A DNA stretch of 64,000 bases, from positions 3,534,001 to 3,598,000 of the forward strand of contig QUOL01000001.1 in NCBI GenBank assembly GCA_009761415.1, given 5' to 3'. The notes beneath the pieces are model-generated. The model saw only the letters and a program-made list of their open reading frames with translations. It was not told the origin of the DNA and made no database searches. Of the stretch, positions 11,023-23,400 are shown piece by piece. The position numbers and the translations under genes are program-made. This stretch comes from Sarcomyxa edulis (Eukaryota; Basidiomycota; Agaricomycetes; Agaricales; Mycenaceae). Position 1 is the first letter of the stretch; the number at the start of each line of letters is the position of its first letter.

Positions 11023-14000
11023 TCATACTTCGAACACCACATCTAGAGCTTTGAAAGCCGTGTTTCCTGGCCATACCCGAATTGGAACCTCACACTCGAC
11101 AGTCTCCAAATTCACCCCCTCCCATCCTTTTTCGCCGCCACCGAAATTGACACCAACGCCAACTCCACCATCTTTATCTCCCTTCACACCATCGTACGCG
11201 CCTTCGTCGTCATCGTCTTCCTCAATATCAAGATCATCACCATCGTGATACTCTCGCTCCGTCGTGCCCCCAAGAAAAGGGCCCGCAAAGAAGGAACTCC
11301 AGGATTTTGTCGTAGGCACGGTCTGGTTCACTCGCGCATTTTGAATAGGTTTTTCCATCGGGGCGATCCCTGGAGTCGCTTTCCAGGCACAGCCCCATTC
11401 ACCTCTCCGTCCATCCTTGACAAGTCCCTTGATCCTCACGCCCTCCGTACCTGTATTTGAAGACTCCGCGGCGACAGCGACAAGTAGGCACAATCGTACC
11501 TTCCACTCCAAGCCACCAGGTTTGACAAGGGAATCAGAAGGCGGTACAATAGGGCTGAAACCATTCGGGCCGACCTCAACTTGGAATGCAGGACTCGCAT
11601 CTGACGGAATGTCCAACGAGAACGTAGTCCGCAGGGTAGATAATGTAAAAGAAGAATGGTGTTCTGCGTGCACCCTTCGTAGATGTCGAGTGTTAGATGG
11701 CGAGGAAATAGAGGACGGGAGAGACTCTTGGGCTTCGAGTATGGCCGAAAGCTGAATAGATAAGTGTTTAATCATAAAATCATGGTGGGAAAGACACAAT
11801 CCGACCTTGAGTACCCGCGCCCTACTTGTTATAGAATTTACTTCTACAACACCCAAGACCGTCTCCCCAAGTCTGTAAGCGGATTTCGTGAAAGTCAACA
11901 CTGCAACTTTCACACCATCCTTGGTCACATCGTACGATGCTATGAATGTCGATAGAATCAGGATCGCCTCCTGGAAGCCACTTCCCACACTCACGTACCT
12001 TTCTTCGGGATTCTGGTCAAGATTTCTACAGCTTCCCTACACCCGGTCAACCCGCCTTCATCCTCTCGTTCCTTTTGCCTCTCTTTCGCCCGTTCTTCTT
12101 CCAGTTCTCCCAGTCTTACGTTATCCACTGCCTCGACTGGTAACTTCATCCTGACTCCACTAGCACCAGGTTCCGGAAAAGATGCTAATAGCCGTTGCGC
12201 ATACTGCTGCAGATCCTCATAGGTTCCTGTACCATTCTTTGCTTTGGGTCCAGGAATCGGCGATGCTACGAAATGAAAATAGATAAATGGAACATCAACA
12301 AACTGTTCTTTGTCAGATGAACGGTAAGAACGGAAAAATCACACACGTGGGATTATCTTCCCTGCCGTCTGGCTATCAACCTCCGCTACTTTCCCCTCAG
12401 GCTCTCTAAGTGAACCAGGTCCTATCCGTTTCGCAACAGGCCAAAGTAAATCATACGGTCGTTGCAGCCTTCCCACTTGAAGTAATCAATATTCAACCAG
12501 TCTATTCGTTAGTTAATTGCACCTCGGCCGTTGTTAGGAAAAACACGAGAATAAACACACCTGAGACGTTATTGTACACCCTGATAGGGACCTTCATGAC
12601 TCTACTGATACTGCCACCCCCGCCGGTACCAGCCCGGCAGGTCCCCACTACCAGTTCGTATGAGAATTTCAACGAACGGCCTTTGAATGTCGGGGGAAGA
12701 TTTGTTGGGAGTGGAATCGTATACGTGTCTGCAAAAGACCACCAATTGACATAGTTTCAGATTCAGAATAACACAGCATACTCTTAGAAAGAAAGGTTAG
12801 ACGTACAAGTCTTGGACTCCCCTGGAGTCAAAACTAGATCCACCGCTAGCATCGCAGGTTGAACCTCGAATGTAGGCAACGGAAGTTCTGGGTCAATATC
12901 ATCCTCCTCGACAATACCAGCTTTGAAAGCCAAGCTAGAGCTACTACCAAGACTACCCAAACCAAGTCCAACTCCAGACCCAGGCTCCGATTTTCCTCCA
13001 CTATTTGGACTAGATAGTGGAAATGCAGCACTCGAAGGTGAAGGTGATGGCGAAGATTCTGTAAGCCCAGACAAGAAATTCTGTGACTGAGTGCGGGATC
13101 GACTGTGTTTCCATTGCCCTCCCGATGCGCTTCTTGAAAGAGGTGGGCCAGAGGACGTAGAGGTAGTCAGATAAGATGAAGCGGAAGAGGGTGTAGAGGA
13201 CAGAAAAGACGACGGCGAGAGCAATGAAAGAAGTCCTGACCCGAAAGAGGCAGAGCGACTGTGCCCTTTTCTTCGTCCCAGTCTTTGTTGAGGCAGGCCG
13301 GCCGAGCCAAAACTCGAACTCGAATTGAGCGATAGAGAAGCTGTGATGTCCATGCTTCCGCCACCCACGACTGCACGTGTACGGCCTAGTAGAGTCGCTC
13401 GTAATGCATTCAGCGTGTGTGCTTGGAGTTGCGATTCGGTTGTGTGACGAGTGGAAGGGGATGAGGGTGTGGGTACGGGGTTGACGAGAGGCGTAAGAGT
13501 GAGAGAACCTGTCAGCTGGGCGTATGAATAGAGAATCAGGACTTGGGATGGTCCAGCACCATGGGAAGTCGATGGAGGGAAAGTCGAGGAGCGATGTGGG
13601 AATGAACTAGATGTGGATGGCGCTGTGCGCGGTGAGAGATTCGAGTTGGAAGTGGCGGGTGGTTGACCTAAACCCAAACCCAGATGGGAAGGACGTCGTG
13701 AATTGTATTTGGGTTGGTTTTGCGGTGGTGGGGGTGGAGGACGTGGAGGGTAAGAATGGGACGCGTCAATTTTGGGAACAATCTCGGGTGGAAAGGATGA
13801 TACAGAAGCAGAAGGGGTCTCGAGAGTTGGAGACGAGATAGCTGGAGTTGGGGGATATGGAGATGGTGCAGATTCTGAGATGGGGTCTAATGCGAGAGAG
13901 AATGACGATGTAGACGTGGACGCGTTGTGTGTAGGGAGGTAAGGGGATTGCGTGACAATGGGCTGAGGTTGAATGAATTGAACTTGTCCATCTAGAACAG

Positions 14001-14636
14001 ATTGTTTACGAGCATGCGGATGGTTGGACGATAATGGAAGGGAAGGATTTCGGGAAAGAGGAGACGGAACGTGTGGGGACGTCGGTGCTAAAGTATCCGC
14101 ACCTTCAGATGGATGTATTCTAAGAGATTCTTCGGAAACTCACATTCAGCGAATGAACGACGAGTGAACGGGGCAGAATGTGGCATGGTATCCACTTCCA
14201 CGTCAAAGGGGGCTATTGTGACCGAGAGAGACCTTGCCAGTTGTCGGGTCCTCCTCTGCTCTAAGAGTTCAGGTAATTCCTCCGCACCCTTCGGTCCTTT
14301 CCCAATGAGACCTTTCCTGGAAAGCGTTCCATCACCGCTCCGTGATCGAGGGGGCGGCGTCTGCGTGGCAGTACGCGGGGCCCCAGGAGACGTAGGTGGG
14401 CGAGCGAGGGGAGCAGAGCTGATCGAATGCGCACCACGTTTGTGTTTGTTAACATGAATATTTGGACTGGCGAAACTCCGTGAGGGCTGAGCTGCGTCCA
14501 CTTCTGGCGAGTATGTGTTGGTGAATGTGATCGTTACAGAGAACGGTTCTCCTGCAAAGTAAGAAGATTGGGAGGGGGTTACCAAAACGCGTACTGTTGA
14601 ATCGAGGTCATTGCTGCCAGTGGTGACTGCGGACAT
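11023..14636 (-). CDS. RGP1: RGP1, subunit of the Ric1-Rgp1 GEF for Ypt6/Rab6
   Basis: Arrestin-like Golgi protein that, with Ric1, activates the Rab GTPase Ypt6 for retrograde traffic. It starts at 14636 with a beta-sandwich opening (VRVLVTPSQSSYFAGEPFSV, then TITFTNTYSP) and a Pro/Ser-rich insert. The central part has PSQVLILYSYAQLTGSL and a long Ser-rich segment, then VDLVLTPGESKT. The exon near 12740-12580 reads IPLPTNLPPTFKGRSLKFSY, ELVVGTCRAG and SRVMKVPIRVYNN. Later exons give DVTKDGVKVAVLTFTKSAYR and end EVPIRVWPGNTAFKALDVVF, the characteristic Rgp1 C-terminus. There are several introns. The fungal protein is long because of low-complexity Ser/Pro inserts and an acidic run near the end. 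It is divergent with CSN7. Identity is firm; some internal joins are not. Confidence 0.87.
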
Positions 14637-15248
14637 CCAAGTGGTAGGAGCCTGACAACCAAGGAATCAGAATTTTGGGTAGCGGGACCGAGAGGTGGTG
14701 GATCTGCTATAGATATAGTGATGGCTAGATAGCCACGTCGACCGCTGAGCCAAGTATAATGGGAGGGTTCACACCCGGATCGGTAGTCGAGAAGGCGGGT
14801 GAGAAATCTTCACACACACCGATAGCCTCGATCCAAACGGCTGGGAATATTCCAAGAAGCTTATAGATATACTCTATGCAGGCTATATGGCCCCGATGCG
14901 CGTTACTTGGACCGCAGATGCACGATTCGAGCCGGGGAAAAGTCAGGGCACTTCGTTGGTCGAATAGTCGTCGTTATAGGGTAGTTGAATCGGCGTTAAT
15001 ACAGGGGAGATTCGTCGGGGTCTGTCTGCAATAACTTATGGCCCAGGAATTGTTCGAGGACGCGGATGAAATGAGAGCAGAGACTGAGAGGAGTACCGTA
15101 CCGTACTCTCAGGAACGGGGGGCTGGTAGTCTGCGCAGATTCCCTTTCCTGGAAGGTGCGTCACGTCAGTCACACAATACCAGACTCCCATCCCAGTCCC
15201 ATCCTCATACTCTCCTGAGTTGCATATCACCTTGCAGAAACCCTCACA
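14637..15248. promoter_or_regulatory. Intergenic promoter region between RGP1 and CSN7
   Basis: 612 bp separate two divergent start codons (14636 minus, 15249 plus). Two small open frames at 15036-15230 (minus) and from 15038 (plus) look like shadows. No specific element is claimed. Confidence 0.45.
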
Positions 15249-16460
15249 ATGGAACTAGGATCAAACTTTGCTGCAAAACTAGAACCCTTTCTCTTAATAG
15301 CAAAGTCTCTCAAAGGCGCCGCAGCAGCGAAACTCATCCAAGATGCTACTTCTGCACCGGGAGTCTTTGTTTTCTCCGAACTGTTGGAGTTGCCGAACAT
15401 CCAGGAGGTATGTGAACACGAATACAATGAAAGGGGAGTGAGGACTGACCTACGAGATGTATAGCTTGCAAATAGCGACCAGCATGCAAAATGGTACCAC
15501 TTGTTGCAGCTGTTCTCGTACAAAACATATCAAGATTATCTTCGTTGAGTTGATTCAGATCATTTTGTTACAATATACTGACAAGTTCCGTGCCTACAGA
15601 GAACAAAGATGCTCTACCACCTCTGAACGCAGCGCAGACGATCAAATTAAAGCATCTCTCCATCGTTTCGCTCGCCACAGAGCGCCGTGTGAGCCTTCTA
15701 TGCGCCCCACACGAATGAACGCGCTAACATCGTTACAGATCCTACCGTATGCTCTTCTCTTGCAATCTCTGGAAATGCCCACCGTTCGAGAGCTGGAAGA
15801 CCTGATCATCGACGCCATCTACCTCGATATTCTTCGTGGTAAACTCGATCAGAAAGAGGAACAGTTTGAAGTAGAGTATACTATGGGACGTGATCTCGAA
15901 CCAGGCAAGATTGAAGCATTGCTGGCAGCACTCAAAGATTGGTATGCTATCTCCTGGTCTTCATTCCACTAACGATGCTAACGCGCGAGACGCTAGGGCT
16001 GCTACGACGTCCACCGTTCTTACTACCCTGGACGAGAAATTATCAAGCCTCTCTTCCAACGCTGCTGCTGCCAAAGTACAACAACAGGAATACGAGACCG
16101 AAATGAACACGACCTTGAAGGATATCTACGATAAGCAGAGGAACAAGGACCCACTGCAGGGGATGGGAATGTTGCAGAGGAGGTTAGGTGGCGGTGGCGG
16201 TGGCGGAAGTAGTACGTTGTATGGAGGAAATACCTGGGGAGCTGAGAGGGAGAAGGAAAGGGAAAGGGAAAATATGGACGTGGACGAGCCATCAGATCCA
16301 TCCAAGGGAAGGAACAGAAAGTAAGTAACAGGTCCGAGTTTGCACCCTTCCCACGCATGCCCTATCTGTCTAGTTGCGTTCTACTAACTCATCTCGAATT
16401 TTCAGGGCACCACCACAGGAAGCAGCCGCGAAGAGTCAAAGAAAACGAAACAGGTTCTGA
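15249..16460 (+). CDS. CSN7: COP9 signalosome subunit 7
   Basis: Subunit of the COP9 signalosome, which removes NEDD8 from cullins. Start MELGSNFAAKLEPFLLIAKS at 15249. Six or so exons are joined by short introns: VFVFSELLELPNIQE / LANSDQHAKWYHLLQLFSYK / KLKHLSIVSLATERR / ILPYALLLQSLEMPTVRELE and DLIIDAIYLDILRGKLDQ. The last pieces form the PCI domain with its winged helix, which packs the complex. A coiled-coil and Gly-rich stretch (LGGGGGGGSS) and a basic tail follow. The final exon after an intron at 16323-16406 reads APPQEAAAKSQRKRNRF and stops at 16460. Its presence next to several F-box genes is of note because CSN regulates SCF ligases, but this is probably coincidence. Confidence 0.87.
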
Positions 16461-17029
16461 GACATCGCCGCCACCGTCTTCCAATTCGATACATTCCCAA
16501 CTGTCGCATTCATTCATCCAGTATCGATCTTCCACCACTAGTAGGCCGACATCGCAGCCAGCATTACATTCGATATCTATCCGTTATTCTCGATCATTCC
16601 TCAAGCACTACACGTACACCTGTAAATTGTAACCCTGATTCTTTCTTCCTTTCTTCTCGACATCTGATTGAGCAACCATGATGTCTGCCATTGATCCTTC
16701 TATCTCGGTACTACTAATAGTATCTTCAAGCTTCAGTAGCTGATCAGCCATTTTCGTACTTGAATTTCTGAGTACGCTGCGAACGTTATGCGCGAAATCG
16801 GAGTTGTGCTTGGCCACACCGCACGTTGCCTTTGCACTCTTCCCAACAATCACAATTCGCGAGCAAGAACACTCAGCCTTATCGATTACTCTAGACTAAC
16901 CTCATTATTTATATATCCAGGGCTTCAGATAAGAAGAGAGGCTATGCGGCTCAGTATAATAACGGGACCAACAAGCTAACACGCGACAGATGACATCTGC
17001 CAACTCACCATTTTAACCCTCTCTAGGAT
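16461..17029. other. Intergenic region between CSN7 and the retroelement
   Basis: Likely the CSN7 3' untranslated region and spacer. An 81-codon minus-strand frame at 16608-16853 has no recognisable features. The left LTR begins at 17030. Confidence 0.4.
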
Positions 17030-17254
17030 TGTAACGATAGGCTGTCGAAGACGGCTGTAGCGCTACACGTAGAGATTCTCTAAGATAATCAGACCAGCAG
17101 AACTGGAACCAACAATCTTATTGAGTGAGAAAACTGGGGTGTCGAAGAGATACAAGCAGCCTTATAACGAAAATGAAAAGGGGACTAGTCCGAAAAAGTA
17201 GGTAGCCAAAACAAGAGACAACGGGCGCCTCGGCGAGACGCCCGATTCTCTACA
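17030..17254 (-). repeat. 3' LTR of the Gypsy element (left copy)
   Basis: The 225-bp copy begins TGTAACGATAGG and ends ATTCTCTACA on the plus strand. No difference from the right copy was found by eye. The match continues 2 nt beyond CA (TA) on the right-hand side. Confidence 0.95.
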
Positions 17255-17268
17255 TACGCCCTCCCCGA
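17255..17268 (-). promoter_or_regulatory. Polypurine tract next to the 3' LTR
   Basis: On the minus strand this reads as a G/A-rich run (CGGGGAGGGCGTA) immediately before the 3' LTR. This is where plus-strand DNA synthesis of LTR elements is primed. The call rests on position and base composition. Confidence 0.6.
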
Positions 17269-17437
17269 GGAGGCACTACTCGGAACCCTACAGCACCACC
17301 ACACAGAAATATAGTAAGTAAAATCAACACCAAAGGCCATTCCTATCCAAAGTAACAAGTAAGTAGAAACTAGCCAGAAAAATCGAAGTAAAAAATAACA
17401 GAAAAAAATCGAAACCCGACTTCGCGCCTGACGGACT

Positions 17438-20400
17438 TCACGCATCGACATCAACGACCATCGGAGCAGCCGCACCTTCGTTGTGCCCAGCTGGAATCGC
17501 GGCTCCACCATGTCCAGGAGAAGGGGAACGGTCGCGTCTCGCGTTCAAGTCACCGCGTCTGTCGTCGTCGCCATAGCGCCTGCGGTGACGCCTACCACGA
17601 CCCCTGCCCTCGTCGTCAGAGTCATCGTCTGACCCGTCTCTATTCCTGCGGTCGCGATATCTCCTGGCCTTGCCTCTCCCTCCAGGAGGACCTCCCCGGC
17701 GACGAAAGTCACCCGAATGGATTCGGCCACCATCACCAATCATTCCCAACAGACGCGTCATCGTCTGGTGCTGGAATCGATTGTTCCCATCCACCTGAGC
17801 CCATAAGCGCTCCATGTTCGAGTCAGGAGCCAAGGACGACAAGGACGAAGTACCGCGGGTCGAAAAACCCGAGTCAATGTGAGTCGAAGCCATGTTCGGT
17901 GAAATCGCGTGGATACTGAAATCTCCGTTCGGAAGATTAGACGTAGTCGACATTGGAGAACCAGGTACGGCAGTGGAAGGTGGAGGAGTAGGTGGGAAAT
18001 TGTTGAACGAAAAATCGGTAAGTCCTCCATTGATTCCCTGCCCAAAGACATGCTGAACCGGGATGTTGTCTGCAATAGCGTGATTCATCAAGTCCGCAGA
18101 ACCTTGAACAGGAAACTGCATCGCGTCACCAATAGCAGGCGCCGCAACCCCAACCATCCCTCCTTCAGGCCCGGCAAGCTCGGGAGCACCGAGCGCCCCA
18201 TCGAGAGTAGTCGAAGCCAGACCGTTCGCGATATCGGTAATCGAGGAAGGTGAAGACATAGTCGTGAGGAGTAGTTCGAGATTGGGAAGAACTGAATTTT
18301 CTAACGGTCTAATTTCCTTTATATCCAGATGTACTGCGCCACTGAAGATCTGAGGATCAGATTCAGGGACTACACCCTTTCCGTCAGGCAGGGAACCAAT
18401 CCCCGAGACACCAAGGCCCTCGAAATATGCTTTCAGAGCATCGAGATGCGCGCATTCACTATATGGCATCCAAGTCGTGTCCCCAGGACCCCACAACACT
18501 TCGAAGTAGGCTGTCTTTCCTTTCCCAGAGTGCGAGATGATTTTACTCACTTCCCACTCCTTAGGGTCATTATCCCCCAGGTTGAATACCTGCTGCAGCT
18601 GCCTGCCCGGGAATCGACGATCATCACTTGGAACATGTATCCGCAATAACGACGCATGAAAAACGGGATGAATCCCCTTCCTCCGCAACTCGGACGGCAA
18701 GTCAATTTCGAATGAACTTTCAGATATTGTTTTGAGCACTCGATACGGACCAACAAACTTCGGTGCTAACTTCCTTGCCCTGTTTGCAGGCAACTTCAAA
18801 TTCTTTGTCGACAGGTATACGAGATCCCCATCTGCAAAGGGAGCATGACGCCGTCTCTTATTAGCTTGACGCGTCTGCTTGACACGTGCCGCGAGAATTG
18901 AATCATGTGCCGCGAGAATCGCGTCCTTCACACGTTGTGCAAAGACACGTACCCCCGGATATTCCGTAGACGAGTTCCAAACCATAGGACGAGGCATCCT
19001 CCCTGTATTCAAGAAAAACGGCGAGTACTCCGTAGTCTCCGATCGAGCACAATTGATCGCGAATTCAATTCCTGGGAGCTTTGCAACCCAATCCTTCTGC
19101 GAAGGTGAGACACATTGACGTAGCATCTGACCAATTGTCCGATTAACACGTTCGGTTGATCCGTCAGTCTGGGGATGGTAACTTGAAGACATTTTCAATT
19201 CCGTCCCAATTAACCTATGCAGGTTTGTCCAGAAAACACTTGTGAACAAGGAATCACGGTCACTGACGATACACTCAGGTAACCCATGTAGCTTGTAGAC
19301 ATTCTCGAATACTAGTTCAGCAATATCGCGCGCTCTGTAAGTCTGACGCGACGCGACTAGATGTACCATCGAAGTCAGGTGATCAATGATCACCGTGATC
19401 ATGTCACAGCCACCGTGTCGATTCCGCGACTCAGGCAATGGACCAACGAAGTCGATACCAATGGATTGCCACGGATAACTTGGCACAGGCAAAGTTTTGA
19501 GCATCCCGTAAGGTTTCTGGTTTCCTGTCTTTGCCATTTGACATACCGAACAGCTTGAGCAGAACAATTTAACATCGTCGAGAAGGTTCTTCCACCAAAC
19601 GTTATCACGAAGATAGAAAAGTGTCTTCCTATGACCGAGATGAGCCAAGATCGAGTGAGCATGTGAGATCACGATCTCCTGCACCCGCCGTACCCCAATC
19701 GTAACATTTGGAATACACAATATACGCCGATCACTGTCTTTCAAGAATATCAGGCCGTCCACCACCTCAAAATTTTTGAATGTGGATGGGCTATCCATGA
19801 TCATTTTGAAAAAAGGATCCTCCGCGTATCGCCCCTTCAGGCATTCAGGTAGTTGGACCTCGGGATCTCCTTGAGTGACCAGATCCGTGAGACGAGGACT
19901 CGCAACCGTTTCAATTTCCTCTTCGGGGCTCTGCTTAGCCACCAGATCACTCATGTCTAAGACAACAGGGTCCTCGTTGACAATAGGCTCGCCCTCCATT
20001 CGCAATCCAGAATGATTTTCATCTTTAGGGTTACGCACATGCAGAATTACGCGCCGAACCTTTTTAGGAACTGAGACGTGATCTAGTGCAACCTGCATCG
20101 CGGCCAGTGCAACGTCACCAGTGTAAATCGGAGCTGAAAACATTGTCAGGGTAGCTAACGCCTTCCGACTCCCTTCGGACTCCAACGAGACATACTCCGA
20201 AGGTGCTCGGACAATCCCCACCGGTTCTGAGCTGTATATCCTCGAGAGAGCATCTGCGAATACATTTGTCTCCCCAGGAATGTAGATAATCTTGAAATCA
20301 AATTCATTCAAGATTTCCATCCACCGAACCTGTCTCGGAGACAGGTGCTTCTGAGACATCAAAAATTCCAAGGCCTTGTGGTCCGTGAAAATCCGGAAGA

Positions 20401-23400
20401 AAGTCCCATGAAGCAAGTTGCGAAACCTCTTCAATGATTCTACAATTGCGAGAAGTTCCTGTTCATGGACCGGATAGTTTTGCTGTGTGGTATTGAATTT
20501 ACCACTCCAAAATGCGACAATCGCAGCCGTCTTGAAGTCCTCCCCTTGGCTGACAATTCCGCTGCCACCGGAACAGCAAGCATCGCACACTAGATTGATT
20601 GGTGGCTGGTCCTTGCCATACTTCAGAACCACACGGTGGTGGTCACGCCAGGTCTGAACAATATCCTTACACTCCTCAAATGCACGTTGAGCCATTGGAT
20701 TCCAACGCCATGGAATAGTAGGCCTGTTCAACCCCGCAAGGAAACCCATAGGTACACGTACATTTGGACAGTCTGTTGCCAGATACCCAATAGCGCCGAG
20801 AAATCCTGCGAGTAATTCACGATTCGTAGGCGTTTTCCAATTCGCAATCCGATCCACCTTCTCAGGATCCATTGCTATTCCATTGTCATCAACGATATGT
20901 CCTAAGACCTTAAGCTTTTCGACGAAAAACTTGAGCTTGTTCGCGTTCAGGAATAATTTCTCGCGACGCAAAACATCAACAACCATCTTAATATGCTTGA
21001 CATGATCCTCAACTGAATCTGAGTAAATGACAATATCATCGAGATATACGTCCATGAATACACCAATGTACGGTGCAAAGATATGAGTCATCAGAGCTTG
21101 GAACGAAGCACCGCCATTGCAGTCACCAATCTGCATGACACGACTGACCATAGTACCGTCCGGTGTGTTGAACGAGTTCTTTGGTTCATCCTCAGGAACA
21201 ACACGCATTTGTTCGTACGCGTCCTTGCCGTCTATTAATGACCGAAACCGGTGTGGTACAATGTTTCGCAATATTCCCTCGATGTCCGGGAGCGGTGATG
21301 ATAGCTTTCGCGTGTTGGCATTCCGTTCTCGACAATCGATTGGTGTCCGTAACCTCACAGTCCCATCCTTAAGGTCAGGCTTACGGATCATCAGCATAGG
21401 CATTGCGTTTGTGCTGTTCTGGAAATACCAACGGCCCGACGCGACATATGCGTCACGCTTTTCACGCCAGAGCGGTTTCAGAGCATCGGGACATCTCGAT
21501 GGTCTCCAGGAATACACCTTAGATTCATCTTTTAGTGGTATAACATGATTTACAGCCCGAAAAGGAGGTAGAGGTGTGTCGATGGCATCCCGACAAATGT
21601 CTGATGCATACGTAATCAATTCGTCACGAAGTCGCTGAATTCGCTCCTCCTCCAAGTCAGCTGCATGAGATTGAATCAACGAGACGTCGTCTCCTTCAAG
21701 AGCCAGACTGGAAGCACTTCCAATTGCTATCTTGACTGGATTGAAGCCGAGTATTACTCGATGCTGGAACAAGAACGGAGTCCCCAGAATCACATCGTAG
21801 CCTTCGATATTCATGACATCAAAGTGTCGAGTCTCCTTGATAGTCTGATACTCTAGCTCTGCATCCACACCGAAGTTCACAGTGGTGTGAGAACCGGTTA
21901 CCGCGAGCTTCACGCTCTGTGGTTTGGCCAAGGCGACACGCTTGAGTTTGAGCAAATCAACCACAGGTGACGAGATGAAGTCTGCGCGTGAACCTGTGTC
22001 GAGCAAAGCCCGCACTATGGTCCCATTCACTCTCGCAGCAATAATCACTGTCTTCGGAGCCTTCCGTGTAAAGTCCTTGAGACTCGCGGCGGTCCTCTCG
22101 AGTGAATCGAGAACTTCTGCCTTCGATTTCTTACGGGAAGACGAGGCACTAGTAACAGCCAAAACCTGCATGTCGCAGGTATCCCAACTGTCTGAATCCC
22201 CATCACAAAGCTCAGACCTAGAGTAATCCGTCATCTCGATATCATCAATGTGTGACTCTACCCAACTTGACGATGAAACTGTTGCCGAACCCGACGCGGG
22301 ACTATCATCATCAGAGTCGTCAGAATCAGAACTGAAATCAGAACCAATGTCAAAATCATCAGTCTCGGAGATTGTCGACTGTACATCAGTATCCTCCTCC
22401 GGTTCTGATTCCTCGAGGATGGCTGTCAATTCATTCTCATTGTCTGATCCATCCTCGAAATCTGAATCATCGTAGTTCACTACCACAGGTTCGCCATGGG
22501 GCCAACTCCATACAGCAGGCCTCACATAGCTAGGCTGCAACCAAGGCTCTTGCCCCGTCAACATCTGGTCGCATACTAACGCTTTCTGCTGATGAATCCA
22601 CCGCAGAAGATCAAACCGCAGATCCATAAGATCCACTCGAGAAATGACATGGCTGTCCATTGTATGCCAGTCCTCGATGAGAAAAATGTCCCCGCCGTAC
22701 TCAGACATTGAGAAACGAGTCGGCGAGAATGGACTGTTTGACTCAACAGTAAAGAAATCATAAACAAAAGGAACGGCACCTCGAAGCATTGAAAGTGCTC
22801 GCTCAATCAAAACCTGATCCTGAGCAGTGCGGTATTCCTCAGAGGGAATCCACTCCTCTGTAGGGATCAACGCGAGACCCAGTAAACTGGAAGTCTCAGC
22901 GTTCGGCAGGCATGTCGAAGTCATTGACACCGCCGATACACGAAGCGAAGTCTTACCACCGTTACCACCATTTAGACGGCGTCGTTTTGGACAGTCTTTG
23001 CTGAGGTGGCCTTCCAATTTGCATTCGAAGCAGCGATTCTGTGCCCTGAGTTCGTCGAGCTCTTTCTGAGGGAGTTTACGACGCGTGTTGCCAGAGTTCC
23101 CATTAGATTGGGCATTACCAGAACCATTTGAAGAAGACCTAGGTAAGTCATTGCTACCAGATGTCCTCGTGTTGGCATTAGATCCAGAGTTCGACGATGA
23201 AGCAGTAGGTGCAGACGTCGATGACTGTGTTGAAGAGACGTGTTGACGGTGAGTGTCAAACTTCCCACGACCTCGACGCTGCTCTCGATGATTATTTTCA
23301 GAGCTCATTCGTCGTGCATCATAAGCCTCATACCGCGATGCCTCCTGGAATCTTTCAGCAGCAGCTTCAAGCTCATCAAACAGAGAAACTTCCGGACTGT

